Assembly (NCBI GenBank): GCA_963576735.1
Contig: OY755177.1
Coordinates: forward strand, 15,872,001-15,936,000
Reading direction: 5' to 3'
Length of the DNA stretch: 64,000 nucleotides
DNA from: Bedellia somnulentella
Lineage: Eukaryota > Arthropoda > Insecta > Lepidoptera > Bedelliidae
Part shown: one piece after another, positions 43,433-54,295 of the stretch
Position numbering within the stretch: position 1 is the first letter of the stretch
How the letters are laid out: each line of letters begins with the position of its first letter
Made by a program: the position numbers and the translations under genes
Notes under the pieces: generated by a model
The model's input: the letters and a program-made list of their open reading frames with translations, nothing else
The model's database searches: none
What the model was told of the DNA's origin: nothing

Positions 43433-45186
43433 TTATTTACCTATGTTTAATTGATTCGTATGAATAAAAGAAGTAAATACTCGTAGTAATAGAAAGGCTA
43501 TAAATAAAAAACCTCTTATTCTATTTTCCATTTACCACTTTCAAACAATAATCAATCGCATACTGTAACAATATTAGTAAAGCATTTCCCAAATGTTTAT
43601 AACAGTAGCCCTGATGTACTGAACTTTCGCAATCTGGGTAACTGAGTGTTGTTCTAATAATGATTGATCGAGCTCAAGAGATGGCGTGCAGTTCCCACTT
43701 CACGCACCATGGAACACTACTCGCCTTTTAGCTACTGTCGGGAAACAGGGTCGTATATTCAACACTGACACTGCTCAGCAGATGAATTTTGATCTATTTT
43801 GATTTACGTGGAGAGTTTCAATTCAACTTTAGTAAACTAACAAATATATAGGGACAGTGTACCGCATTAACTTCGCACGGATTGTATTATACCCTTTATG
43901 AGATTTAGCGTGATGATATATAGTGATTTTTTTTTAAACTTCTAGGCTTATATTCATGAAGGTTTTATAAATGAATGTATTGGTATACATGACAAGCCAT
44001 TTTCCCTCTTTATACAGATAGCTAATATATTACGTTAGCCCTAAAAAGAACACAATAGGAATTTAAGTGAGATACTAACGAGATGATATTTTAATAAGTA
44101 AATAAAATCATATACAGAAACAACTATGACTGAAAAATAGTACTACTTATTAATCATACCTATTTTGGCTTGAACTGAAAAGCAGTCGTCCGTAATCATC
44201 ACATAAATTTTTGCCTTCGAATCAAGCTCTTGACCTCCGGACCCAACTTACAAGTCTTTTCACCACTGAACCACGAACATCAAAAAACCACCTGAAGAAG
44301 AGCTCTACAATATTTCAACCCTTAACCATAAGATGCTCATACCATTCTAAGTATTTCTTCAGACACATAAGAATATTTTTTGTAACTAAACGCTGATCCT
44401 TATCTACTGGTATTCATAGCGCCGTATCTCGGGAGCGTGTTCAGAATATCTCCGAGTCGTGAGATGTTTCCTTCCATTAATATAAGCGGCTGGCAAACAT
44501 GATTAACACTCGCCATTTGCGGCACCGCATTTATGTGACATCTTCTTTGTACTGCGATTTAATTAGGATCATACTTAGTAAGGTCATTTGGGTGATACAT
44601 TCAAGTTTTTTGTTGTGATTTTTCGGAGTTATGGAAAAAATCTAATGTTTGAGAATTTATATTTGCTTCTGGTCCATTTTTATAGTTCTTTCAACCTACT
44701 TTATAGCAGCTTTTTTGGCTAATGAGACTTCGTGTTTTTTTGTAGACTAATAAAGTAACCTCTAAACAAATATATAATGTATATGTGTTTTAAAAACAAT
44801 TATCCGCAATATTCTTTTCATTCGAATAGTGAAGCACTCATTCTTCGGATAATTTATTTGGAGGATGTCTGAATAAATAGGATACCCGGACAGCAACCCC
44901 TATACACAGATCCACCTATTATAAGGATTATTTATATATACCTTTTTTTAAGTGCAAGTGCGGCACAAGATAAAATTGTGACAAACCGTCGCTGCCAATT
45001 GATGTCGGCTTAGTGGTAGCGATATTAGCCGTATCAATCAGGATTTACTTGATGAGATGAGTTAATCATTACGTGTCGTACTTTCGTTTATTCTGCTTTC
45101 ATTATTTCTGTTTTCATTATTTCTGTTTTATTAATGGATTTGTCAACAATACACGTTCAAGCTTAAGAGCGGATTTAGTAACTAAA
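43433..45186. other. Receptor intron, no recognised feature
   Basis: No gene or repeat boundary was recognised. Confidence 0.4.
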
Positions 45187-45325
45187 GCCCGATTTCTGGT
45201 TTGAGTATTCCAGCTGAGAGCAACTTAAGTATCGTTCTGTCGCATTGAAATCTTAACAACTGAATGACACAAAACGATACTTAAGTCGTTCTCAGATAGA
45301 ATACTCAATTCAGAAATCGGGCGTA
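45187..45325. mobile_element. Small snap-back MITE
   Basis: GCCCGATTTCTGGTTTGAG and the complement of GCCCGATTTCTGAATTGAG form the ends. The arms pair for about 60 bp (GAGTATTC, GCTGAGAGCAACTTAAG, ACGATACTTAAG), leaving a loop of about 20 bases. TAAA lies near both ends. Confidence 0.75.
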
Positions 45326-45396
45326 AACCCTCTGTAAAACATTGGTACGACGATCAGAGTGACAAAGTAGTTATTGACTCCAGACTCAAAGACCAA

Positions 45397-45505
45397 ACGT
45401 TCACACCGAGTATCTCCGAAGGGGTAGGCAGAGGTACTAATACTTCTGAATATCAAGTGACATTGTCACCTGGTGTTCAGAGTACTTAAGTTTTGCTTGG
45501 ATAGT
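45397..45505 (-). repeat. SINE family 1, 3' fragment
   Basis: AACGTTCACACCGAGTATCT, CCGAAGGGGTAGGCAG, GTCACCTGGTGTTCAG; 5' part missing. Confidence 0.75.
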
Positions 45506-45635
45506 TTTTGAAGAGTACTAAATTATGAGTATTTACTGTAAACTCAAGTGATTGAGCTTTAAATCTCTTGTTTAACGTGTTGTGTTTGTGTACAAATATA
45601 AAGGTGTTGGTTACATTGTTATTAGTTAGAAAACA

Positions 45636-45978
45636 TATAAACATAAACATAAACGTTCACGCCGAATATCCCCTAAGGGGTTGGCAGAGGTACTAATACT
45701 TCTGAACATCACGTGACTTTGTCACCTGGTGTTCAGAGTACCCACGTTTTGCATGGACAGTGTACTCACGTGATAGGGGGCAGGCCTATCGCCGTTTTGT
45801 ACGAATACACTGTCACATGACTAAGTACAACTGAGCCATGTGGGTTTCCTCACGATGTTTTCCCTCACCGTTAACAACCATGATAAATTAACCACACATA
45901 TGTCTTTAGAAAAGACAAATTGGTGTAGGCCCGACCCAGGATTTGAACACTAGTCTTTTGCACGATAACAAGGTCTTT
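45636..45978 (-). repeat. SINE family 1, nearly complete
   Basis: Tail ACATAAACATAAACG, hairpin CCCCTAAGGGG, body, and B-box-like AGGATTTGAACACTAG. The A-box end is lost. Confidence 0.85.
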
Positions 45979-47362
45979 TACGTTAAATTTACTTAGTAAA
46001 GAAGTGTTAGTTGGACATCAAGCGTCTAATCCATAGATATTAACATTTCTGGAGTTTACAAATGAATTATTACAATAACCTTGTGGGAACAGCAAAGATA
46101 TACTGGCCAGTACACCCCGCTGTGTACCAACTTATACTTTTGTATTTATATTTAGCTAGAAAAATATTTCAATACTTCTAAGGTTAATAAAAACTTCTTA
46201 TGTAAACGTTATCTAACATAATATTATACAAAGTATTACTTTAGAGTGGCGGCTACCAATAATGGCAAGCGAGCCGGCCGCCATCTTGTCAATCGTTTTC
46301 GCGAGTCAGCGACACGTAAGTCGCATAGATTAACAAAGCGTGATGTTAGTTTGCCTAGGCCCTGGGGCACTGGTTACAGCATACAACAACAACAAAAGTC
46401 GATTAATCCATCGTAAACAACCACTCAAATATTTATTCTACAAAGTTATACTTATGAGAGAAATTCATATTCTGAAACAGTCGGGTAAAAAACTAGGTAT
46501 TTACTTTAAAAATTGTTTAGTAACGCAAGATACTTCAATTAGTAACTAAATTTATTACGAAGACAAACAATAATGTCGTTCAAAATTTCTAATTACAGAA
46601 CTGTGACTTGCTTAATGAGTTCAAAGCCTTAAAGCCTCCGAGAAATGCCTTAATAGCGTTTGAGGTTTGAGCGAACCACTTGCCGGGTACACAACTACCT
46701 ACTCTCTGGTGTTCGGGCGGGGGTCACAGTATTACGGGTAGATACGACAGGACACATTAAGACAGGATGTTGATTACAAGCTACGGTGTTGGGATTTGGA
46801 TAAAAAACAAATTAGTTTATAGTGTAGTTACGTAACTAACCAAATTGCAAAACGGACTCATGTGATTAGCTACTATATAAATGCAAAAAAGTATGTATCT
46901 TGTATGGTAAAAGTCCACGTTTAAAGAACAGTTGATACAAACATTCAAACTGGTGGATAGTAAAAAAAATGCACATTTAGTTGGTATTTATTCACCCTTT
47001 GTAGAACAAAGTTTTTTGTGTGTATAGCGCTTTTCACTGTACATGTAATAAAACTTCTAGCGATTCCTTTGAACAGGGAATTTAATCAAAAATAGAACAT
47101 AGAAAAGTTGTCATATATTGACTCTAGAAGCTCTTGTGAGCCGTATAAAATACAAGTACATACACGACCTTTGTGCCCTGTTGCATACAAACGATTCACG
47201 GAACTCATACGAGACATGCGAACGTCAAAGGAATTCTCGTTTTACTATTGTCTGGCTGCCTAGCAACAAGTGCCATTTTGCTTTGTCAAATGCTCGATAT
47301 TTCTCGGTAAAGCAATTTCGACGTAATGTTCATTTTTAAATGTAAGTTAGTCATATTATAAA
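45979..47362. other. Receptor intron, no recognised feature
   Basis: No gene, exon or repeat boundary was recognised. GCGGCTACC...GCCGGCCGCCATC at 46250-46285 is a short GC-rich patch. Confidence 0.4.
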
Positions 47363-47375
47363 GTTTCTCAAATAT

Positions 47376-47761
47376 CGACGAAATACGAGGTGATAGCTCA
47401 ATGGGTAGAACACCGGTTAACGTGCAAGCGACTAGTGTTCAAATCCCGGATCGGGCCTACACCAATTTGTCTTTTCTAAAAAGACATATGTGTGGTTAAT
47501 TTATCATGGTTGTTAACGGTGAGGGAAAACATCGTGAGGAAACCCACATGACTGAGTTGTACTTAGTCATGTGACAGTGTATTCGTATAAAACGGCGATA
47601 GGCCTGCCCCCTATCACGTGAGTACACTGTCCATGTCCATGCAAAACGTGGGTACTCTGAACACCAGGTGACAAAGTCACGTGATGTTCAGAAGTATTAG
47701 TACCTCTGCCAACCCCTTCGGGGATATTCGGCGTGAACGTTTATGTTTATGTTATGTTTAT
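47376..47761 (+). repeat. SINE family 1, full length with 13-bp target duplication
   Basis: Flanked by GTTTCTCAAATAT (47363-47375 and 47762-47774). A box GTGATAGCTCAATGGG, B box TGTTCAAATCCCG, 3' hairpin ACCCCTTCGGGG, then GGCGTGAACGTTTATGTTTATG tail. This is the reference copy of the family. Confidence 0.9.
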
Positions 47762-47989
47762 GTTTCTCAAATATATTTGCAATGACAGCATAAAAATTAA
47801 ATTGAAACAAGGTATATTCATTAGAAACGAAAAATTTCGTGTGCGCAATACTGCCGTCCAAAAGCTAAAACGCAAGAATGGCCATTTTGGTTTTGGGTTA
47901 ATTTAATATTTGTGATCAGGAAATTTTGCACTATTTTTCTGTGTTTCCCACATTATCCTAAGACAATTTGATATATTTAGCAAAATTGG

Positions 47990-48383
47990 TCAAATAGACT
48001 AATTTACAAGTTAAAATGCAGTAAAACACGTCAAATTAGTAGTAAAGTTTATAAAGAGACACTACAATACTAATTAACATGCAGTTGGAGCTCACATACT
48101 GCTTTCTAATTTAAATCGATGTTTTATAAACAATTACAACATACTAAAACGCAGTTCATCTCATTTCGAATATAGATCAAAACAATTGAACTGCATTTTA
48201 GTAAGTTAATCACCATATTTTCAATGCAGTACGGGTGGTTAAAATTTATTATTTATTGTTTTCGTATGTTAAAGCGATTTGTGTCATTATTGTGGGAATA
48301 TAATATTCACACTGATAATCTAAAGAAAGAAATTAAAAAAAAAAAATATAGAAATATTTATTTTTTATTACTTTAAATGCCGT
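47990..48383. other. Intronic sequence with a 16-bp inverted repeat
   Basis: ACTAAAACGCAGTTCA (near 48143) pairs with TGAACTGCATTTTAGT (near 48187) with one mismatch. Nothing else was recognised. Confidence 0.5.
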
Positions 48384-48414
48384 TTATCTCGCAATCATCT
48401 TTTTGCCATTACTG

Positions 48415-48625
48415 CGTTTAAACGTCTTGACTTCGGAATATAATAGCAGCATTTCCTCTCTGGATGGCCAAGCTATTGTGTTGGCCGTGGTAGCTGCCAA
48501 CTCTAGGATCACCACACACTTCCTCAAGGCGGTAGGATAGTTCTTTAAAGAATATCCGCGCCTACTTGCCCCACGGGCTGAGAGTTTCAACGGCGAAAGG
48601 TATAAAATGATAGTCATGCAACATA
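48415..48625 (-). pseudogene. Non-LTR retrotransposon Pol C-terminus, decayed
   Basis: Minus-strand frame FIPFAVETLSPWGK, FFKELSYRLEEVCGDPR, NSLAIQRGNAA. It parallels the better copy at 62963-63271 (about 85 percent identical at DNA level by eye). VETLGPWG and AIQRGNAAS are hallmarks of the C-terminus of a widespread insect non-LTR reverse transcriptase. An in-frame stop follows WGK. Confidence 0.75.
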
Positions 48626-48636
48626 ACTAGGTATGA

Positions 48637-48830
48637 TCGGCCTCCTGATTATGTATCTTCAGCAACCGCGATTGTGTCGCAAATTGCAATATTGTCGCTG
48701 TCAAAAGTGTCAAATCACATACAAATTTATGACATTGACAGCGACAATCGTGGAACTTGCGACACAATCGACAGTCGCAAAAGATACGTAATCAGGAGGC
48801 GGGGCGAGGTTGGATTGTCCTTATATGCAA
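48637..48830. mobile_element. Palindromic MITE
   Basis: Ends GGCCTCCTGATTATGTATCT and the complement in AGATACGTAATCAGGAGGCG. The arms share GCGATTGTGTCGCAA and ATTGTCGCTGTC and fold into one hairpin of almost 190 bases. A half copy is at 31612-31712. Confidence 0.8.
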
Positions 48831-48852
48831 CACTGTATATACTTATCTATCT

Positions 48853-48971
48853 TCTATACTTATAATAAATCTGTAGAGAGGTCAATTCTGTACATGAAAT
48901 ATATTTTCAAAATAACCATCAGGTGGTGATTAGGGATCGATACTGATGCCAAAAATACAATCAGTAAAATT

Positions 48972-49021
<50 letters not shown>

Positions 49022-49841
49022 GGTTTGTATGTTCCTTATGGAAACAAAAACTACTCGACGGATTTTAACGAAACTTGGTACAATTATTCTGCATACACCT
49101 GCGCAGGTTTTTGTATACTTTCCAGCAGAGTAGCAAAAGGGGAATTTTGGGAAATTTTGGGAAAACGGGAGAAGTTACTCCATTTTTTAAGCTTCCGTCG
49201 CGTGTGCAGCCTCAATGGTTAAACTTACATAGAAATCATGTGTGATGGAAATATTCTTCATAAAATTATCTAAAAAAAAATCTTCAGCAGTTTATGTCTA
49301 TCTTTTACGGTTGACTCACAATAACACGTGTAATTCCTGATAGCTTAGCAGTTCGGATCATTCTGATTATATTTGTTTACTCTTACGTTTGTAAACCTCT
49401 CACTCATCCCAAATTTAAAAAAGGTAACATTATTACCTATTCAATAAAAAAAGAATCATAGAAATCGGTAGACAAACACCGAAATTATACATAAAATAAG
49501 CCATCGCGCCCGTGATCAAAACCAAATCTTTACTAATTTACATATAACATACTAAATGGCGCCAGTAGTTGCATCCTACATCACGTAATGATTTATTTTT
49601 TAGAATGTTATAAATACTTCATAGCGTTTTATTCCAAAATTTGCTATTAAACGGAAATACTGAACCGTTCATCAAAGCGCATTTAAAATCACCAAACTAC
49701 ACTGTTTAGGGAGTGCTATAAATTTAATAAATTGAAAACATTGCGCTGAATTTCACAATGCTTGAGCAGTGACTGAAGAAAGAAACCTCAGATATTTAAA
49801 AAAAACAACGCTACCCGTGCGAAGCTGGGACGATCCACTAG
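48853..49841 (+). mobile_element. Non-autonomous Helitron, copy 1
   Basis: Starts TCTATACTTATAATAAATCT and ends with hairpin-forming CCCGTGCGAAGCTGGGACG, then CCACTAG followed by T. No coding frame. It contains a (TCTG)n microsatellite at about 48977-49021. Near-identical to copy 2 at 57185-58161 (inverted); copy 3 is at 59730-60537. Confidence 0.85.
48977..49021 (+). repeat. (TCTG)n microsatellite inside the Helitron
   Basis: About eleven TCTG units here, nine at the equivalent place in copy 2 (ACAG, 58004-58040) and only about two to three in copy 3 (59848-59858). Confidence 0.9.
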
Positions 49842-49969
49842 TATGTGTAATAAAATAAAGGATAGGGCTTTGTAAATTTATAATGTGCTTTGTTTTCGTT
49901 CCTAATATAGGTTTTAAGACTTTTACTAACACTTATGTGAGTCTTTTTTACTTTAATAAACATCATAAA

Positions 49970-50275
49970 TAAAAGATGTTATTAAAGGAAAGAAAAATTT
50001 CGACACTGGCGGGGTTCGAACCCGCGACCTTCGGGTATACGCCCCCGTCGCTCTGCCAACTGAGCTACAGTGTCAGTTGGCATCCAGCGCGAAATTTCTC
50101 TATCCTTTGTTTCTTTTTTACACGTTCACTAGGTAGCGACGGGGGCGTATACCCGAAGGTCGCGGGTTCGAACCCCGCCAGTGTCGAAATTTTTCTTTCC
50201 TTTAATAACATCTTTTATTTATGAGTAATAATCCCCACATGAGGAATTCATGTCAAAAAACATTAAATTTAATAA
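49970..50275. repeat. Head-to-head pair of tRNA-centred units
   Basis: A minus-oriented unit (49970-50130) with cloverleaf 50002-50074 is joined at GTTCACTAGGTA to a plus-oriented partial unit (50135-50275) that starts inside the cloverleaf and runs through the AATAATCCCCACATGAGG end. Sequence is nearly identical to the unit at 18636-19014. Confidence 0.75.
50002..50074 (-). tRNA. tRNA-like cloverleaf
   Basis: Identical in layout to 18857-18929 (acceptor GACACTG/CAGTGTC, D and T stems intact, irregular anticodon arm). Repeat-borne; not believed to be a working tRNA. Confidence 0.5.
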
Positions 50276-50424
50276 ACATTTCAATTATTAACAATTAATG
50301 AATTATTATGGGTATTTTCGCCGTTTAAACTCTGGGCGTTGGCAACAGCAGTAACTGCCCGCGCCACCGACCCACATAAATGGCAAGGCGCATTACCTAC
50401 TAAATATATTTTTTTAACAAGTAT

Positions 50425-50700
50425 CTTGATAGCTGAGTGGGAATGAGAGCATAACCGCATCCCATTCAGTAGACGTGAGTTCAAACCCCGAGTCTAGCCA
50501 ACACTTATGTGTTTTTTCTTAAGTCATATGTGAGTTTAGTTTAGCAAAGTTGTTTCTGATTAGGACTGAGTTTTACATGGGTCACGTGATGTTGAGAAGG
50601 TACCAGGCGACAAAAAGTCACGTGATGTTGAGAAGTATAAAGTAGTTCTACCACCCTTTCTGGAATTGACGGCGTGAACGTTGAGTTAAGTTATATCCTG
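50425..50700 (+). repeat. SINE family 1 variant
   Basis: Head TTGATAGCTGAGTGGG and B box GAGTTCAAACCCCG; body diverged (GTCACGTGATGTTGAGAAG twice); 3' end ACCACCCTTTCTGGAATTGACGGCGTGAACGTTGAG. Confidence 0.7.
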
Positions 50701-51182
50701 CAAAACACATACTTGGACATGCTTTCATCTTTTTAAATTTATAAATTAGAAGGTTTTCGCTTTGAAGTTATTTTCCAAGAATACTGTCTGTATTACTGAT
50801 ATTGGTTATTTTCGCAGTATTTCCTCTTTTACAATTACAAATTGTTTTCATAATTGTTTCTTCGTAATTCTTTTGTATGTTAAGGATTTGTTTGGTAGTA
50901 TTCATTTATTTAGAAACTCTCTGAATAAATAAATGCTTCAATAAGAAAGATATTCGAAACCAGCAATTCTTAACAAAAATGCGTAAGAGGGGTATAAAAG
51001 TGTTATTCTGAGCTTAAGAGCAATTAGTTTGTTTAAAACTATTGTTAGATTTTGTTAAATTGATTTATTTAGTAGTAGTTATTAATTAAGTTTTAAAGGC
51101 AAATGCCTTTAAATAATGCTGAGCCAGAAGCCAATTCCTTGTCTTTGTGTGCTTTTATTCATTTATAATAGTATTTTAAATT
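50701..51182. other. No feature
   Basis: AT-rich intron sequence. Confidence 0.4.
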
Positions 51183-51715
51183 TTGACGACGTGATAGCTC
51201 AGTGGGTAGAACACCGGTTGACGTGCAAGCGACTAGTGTTCAAATCCCGGGTCGGGCCTACACCAATTTGTCTTTTCTAAAGACATATGTGTGGTTAATT
51301 TATCACGGTTGTTAACGGTGAGGGAAAACATCGTGAGGAAACCCACATGGCTGAGTTGCACTCTCAGATGAGAGATGTTTGCCCGGGCCGACAAAATGAC
51401 AATGCAACGTAATGCTGAGTCAGTACCAATTCGCTGTTGCAGTGGCGCAAAGGACTTAGAATAAGTATTAATTTGTTTGTTTTTGTTAAGTTGTTTGTTT
51501 TCCTCTTTTTTTTCATATTTAATATTATTTTAATTTTAAGTTATTTTAATAGTTATTATTTATATTATTACTTTTTGTTTGTATGTTTTTTGTGCCACAC
51601 ATGGCGAATCAACGTCTTTCTTTCTTTTTTTTCTTTCAAAGAAGCTGGCGTGAGGTGTTTATACGTATGAGTACCTCTGCCACCCCTTTCAAAAATTTAC
51701 GACTTGAACCTTGAC
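51183..51715 (+). repeat. SINE family 1, split
   Basis: 5' half (A box GTGATAGCTCAGTGGG, B box GTTCAAATCCCG, body to TGGCTGAGTTGCAC) at 51183-51362, and a 3' end (GTACCTCTGCCACCCCTTTC...GACTTGAACCTTGACTT) at 51668-51715. The 300 bp between do not match the family and may be a later insertion or a separate copy. Confidence 0.65.
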
Positions 51716-51779
51716 TTTAAGAAATCAGTACTTCCTACTCAAATGGAAATCGATAGCGTTGGTGAAAGTAACTGTAAAA

Positions 51780-51970
51780 ACCGGAGAAATTCAAATGTAC
51801 AAAAATATCAGAAGATGCCTATGGAAATGTATGGTGGACGGTGTTGTTAGTAAAGGACGGCTGCGTAAGAATAAACGAGCATGTATGAGGAGAATGATGA
51901 ATGTAACAGAAGTAAGAGAGATTTGTCAGGATCGTATAAATGGCGATCCATAGTCTCTGCCTACCTCTGC
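51780..51970 (+). pseudogene. RTE-type LINE 3' fragment, decayed
   Basis: GTTGTTAGTAAAGGACGG, CGAGCATGTATGAGGAG and ATTTGTCAGGATCG...GGCGATCCATAGTCTCTGCC correspond to the C-terminal part of the LINE. Deletions remove the DQIESV block. Confidence 0.7.
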
Positions 51971-52294
51971 GAACAACGCAACCCAATGAGAACAAATGCC
52001 TATGAAAAAATGATAGTGTAATACTAGAGCAGTTACTATAAATGTAGAAATAGTTAATGTCCATAATATATTGTTAGTTAGAAACAGTCGCGAAAAATAA
52101 CTCAGTTTAGATTTCGGCGTCGCAAGGGGTATTGTTAGAGGTTCCGCTAAAATTTATTGAGCGTAAATAGGTCAAAAACACAATACACCGCAGTACATCC
52201 TTATTCGCATGGAGCCAATTATGGAAACAATTATATTTATACTCGTTTTTAGTGGAACTCATAGAATAAAGAACTTAAATGCAGGTTATATTTG

Positions 52295-52520
52295 ACGACA
52301 GCCGTGGCTGAGTGGATAGGTGACTAGCTTCTCCAGAATAGTCCGAAGGTTGCAGGTTCGATCACCGATGAGAACATTTATGTGATGAGCATAAATGATT
52401 GTTTCTTAGTCTTGGGTGTTATTTATATGTGCCTTATTTAATATTAAACATACCGTTGAGTTAGTATCCCATAATAGAAGTTATACTTAGTATGTATAGT
52501 TAGTTAGTGTATAATGTGTC
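52295..52520 (+). repeat. tRNA-derived SINE, family 3
   Basis: Head ACAGCCGTGGCTGAGTGGATAG, B box CAGGTTCGATCAC; body matches 7865-8115 in reverse complement. Confidence 0.7.
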
Positions 52521-52818
52521 CGTATGTATTATTTATGTTTAATTTATTTTTCCATTTTTATAATGAGCATGAAATTTGAATAAGAAAAAAAGAGAATAAG
52601 AGAATAATTATTTAAAATTTTTGAAGTTCCCTCGTATTGTAATAACTTTTATTTTATTATTGATAGGTAAAACCCTTAAGGATAATTTCTTATGTATTAG
52701 CTAATTGGTAATAACCTTTACGAACTTTGAGTAAACTAGGTTGTTTACGTCGAGGTTTGCAAACAAAACAATTATATGAAGTTTACTAAGTAAATATTAC
52801 TATTATATAAATTCAAAG

Positions 52819-53175
52819 ACTCAAACGTTCACGCTGTTTACCCCCGAAAGAGTGGCAGAGTTAGTAATACTTCTTAACATCACGTTAAATTGTCAACTGG
52901 GGTTCAAACTTACCAAGTGTTGCTGGTACAGAGTTCTCACGTAATAGCGGGCAGGCTTATTACTGTTTTGTACTAATACACTGTGACTATCATAGTCGTT
53001 AACGGTTAGGTAAAAAAACATCGTGAAGACACCGACATGGCTAAGTTGTACTTTGTCATGTGAGAGTATATTCGTACAAAACGGCGATAGGCTTACCCCC
53101 CTGGACAAATGTCACGTGATGTTCAGAAGTATTAATACCTCTGCCAACCCTTTCGGGGTGAAAGTTTAAATTTGA
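52819..53175. repeat. Two family-1 SINE halves joined head to head
   Basis: 52819-52988 is minus-oriented (ACGTTCACGCTGTTTACC ... TACACTGTGAC) and 52989-53175 plus-oriented (GTTAACGGTTAGG ... CCAACCCTTTCGGGG). Each half carries its own 3' end; neither has a tRNA-like head. Confidence 0.75.
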
Positions 53176-53280
53176 GAGAGATATAAATGTGCCCTTAATG
53201 TCGTCCTCCACTAACATTACCTTCCACAATTTATTATTTCAAGAATCATTTGGCTATATCTCTTTAGTAAAATCAAATGT

Positions 53281-53406
53281 TACCTTCTCGCCGCTATCGG
53301 AGGGCAGGTAGAAGGTGAGGATGGTGAGCAAGGAGATGCCCATGCACGGGATGATGATGTTTTTAAGCATCTTTTGTCCAATGTAGTTCAAAATTCTAAT
53401 GAAGTA
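53281..53406 (-). pseudogene. Duplicate of the receptor TM1 exon, copy 1 (still open)
   Basis: Minus strand, from acceptor-like CTTCATTAG|A (phase 2, as in the real exon) through [20 protein letters not shown] and [16 protein letters not shown] to GAGAAG|GTAACA. The last 80 bp differ from the functional exon at only a few positions, while the C-loop part is replaced by about 12 unrelated codons. There is no in-frame stop after that acceptor. If used it would remove the paired cysteines of loop C. It lies downstream of the functional exon in the transcript. Confidence 0.7.
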
Positions 53407-53520
53407 ATCCTAGTCGTTGCAATATTCTAATTATTGTATCCTTTCATACATTCGCTCCATTTGCCTCAACCAACAAATAATAACTAAATAATTTATTCCC
53501 ATCACTAAAATTAACATATA

Positions 53521-53646
53521 ACCTTCTCCCCGCTATCGGAGGGCAGGTAGAAGGTGAGGATGGTGAGGAAGGAAATGGCCATGCTCGGGATGAAGATGTT
53601 TTTAAACATCTTTTATCCAATGTAGTTGAAAATTCTGTTGAAGTAG
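53521..53646 (-). pseudogene. Duplicate of the receptor TM1 exon, copy 2 (broken)
   Basis: Same arrangement as copy 1, offset by exactly 240 bp. Acceptor-like CTTCAACAG|A is present, but the codon matching Q of copy 1 is TAA, the conserved CMG is SMA, and the donor is a weaker GTTATA. Intron sequence on the left of the unit is duplicated too (ATTCGCTCCAT), so copies 1 and 2 arose by a 240-bp tandem duplication. Confidence 0.75.
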
Positions 53647-53726
53647 TATAATCCTCGTACGTTCTAATATCCTTACTATTATTCTTACATCTATTCGCTC
53701 CATGCGCCATAATCATCAAATTATAA

Positions 53727-53973
53727 CATACATACATATACTCACGGCCATAAATCCCAAGAAGGGGTAGCCGAGCGTCAGAGCTAGAAACTATTCAGCC
53801 ACATTTGGAAATTGATAGTTAGAGGAGATGCTAGAAATATCATATCGTTGGTGATCGTTCTCCAAGCGCATCACCCAAAAACCACTTAATAATCCCCATA
53901 CCCTTAGTCGCCTCTTAAGACACCCGTGGGTAGAAAATGGGAACTTTGTCACTATAAGCCGGCACTACACGGC
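53727..53973 (-). repeat. SINE family 2
   Basis: Full length, diverged in the middle; it separates the TM1 duplicates from the functional TM1 exon. Confidence 0.85.
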
Positions 53974-54000
53974 AAACCACAACTATCAATCAATAATTAC

Positions 54001-54169
54001 CTTCTCGCCGCTATCGGAGGGCAGGTAGAAGGTGAGCACGGTGAGGAAGGAGATGCCCATGCACGGGATGATGATGTTGACGGTGTAGAACAGCGTCTTG
54101 CGCCGCATCGTGATGTTGAACGTGATGTCCAGGTACGGCTCGTCGCAGCACGTGTAGAATTTCTCGTTT
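54001..54169 (-). CDS. nAChR alpha subunit, C-loop and TM1 exon
   Basis: 169 bp from TGTTAACAG|A (phase 2) to GAGAAG|GTAATT (phase 0). It encodes [20 protein letters not shown] with the vicinal cysteine pair of loop C that defines an alpha (acetylcholine-binding) subunit, then the [14 protein letters not shown] pre-TM1/TM1 start, [20 protein letters not shown]. The remaining ligand-binding domain must lie upstream, beyond the right edge of the window or in exons I did not recognise. Two partial duplicates of this exon follow within 700 bp. Confidence 0.95.
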
Positions 54170-54207
54170 CTGTTAACAAAATAAAAATAAATAAAGATTT
54201 CAGATAA

Positions 54208-54272
54208 GCTCTAGCTCTGAAGCTCTGGCTACCCCCTTTTGGGATTTATAGCCGTGAGTATATGTATGTATG
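54208..54272 (+). repeat. SINE family 2, 3' fragment
   Basis: GCTCTGGCTACCCCCTTTTG...GCCGTGAGTATATGTATGTATG. Confidence 0.85.
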
Positions 54273-54295
54273 TTCAGATAAGATATTATGAAGTA

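Noticed and set aside
53926..54207. Plus-strand 93-residue frame over the TM1 exon
   Set aside because: Antisense shadow of the receptor exon.
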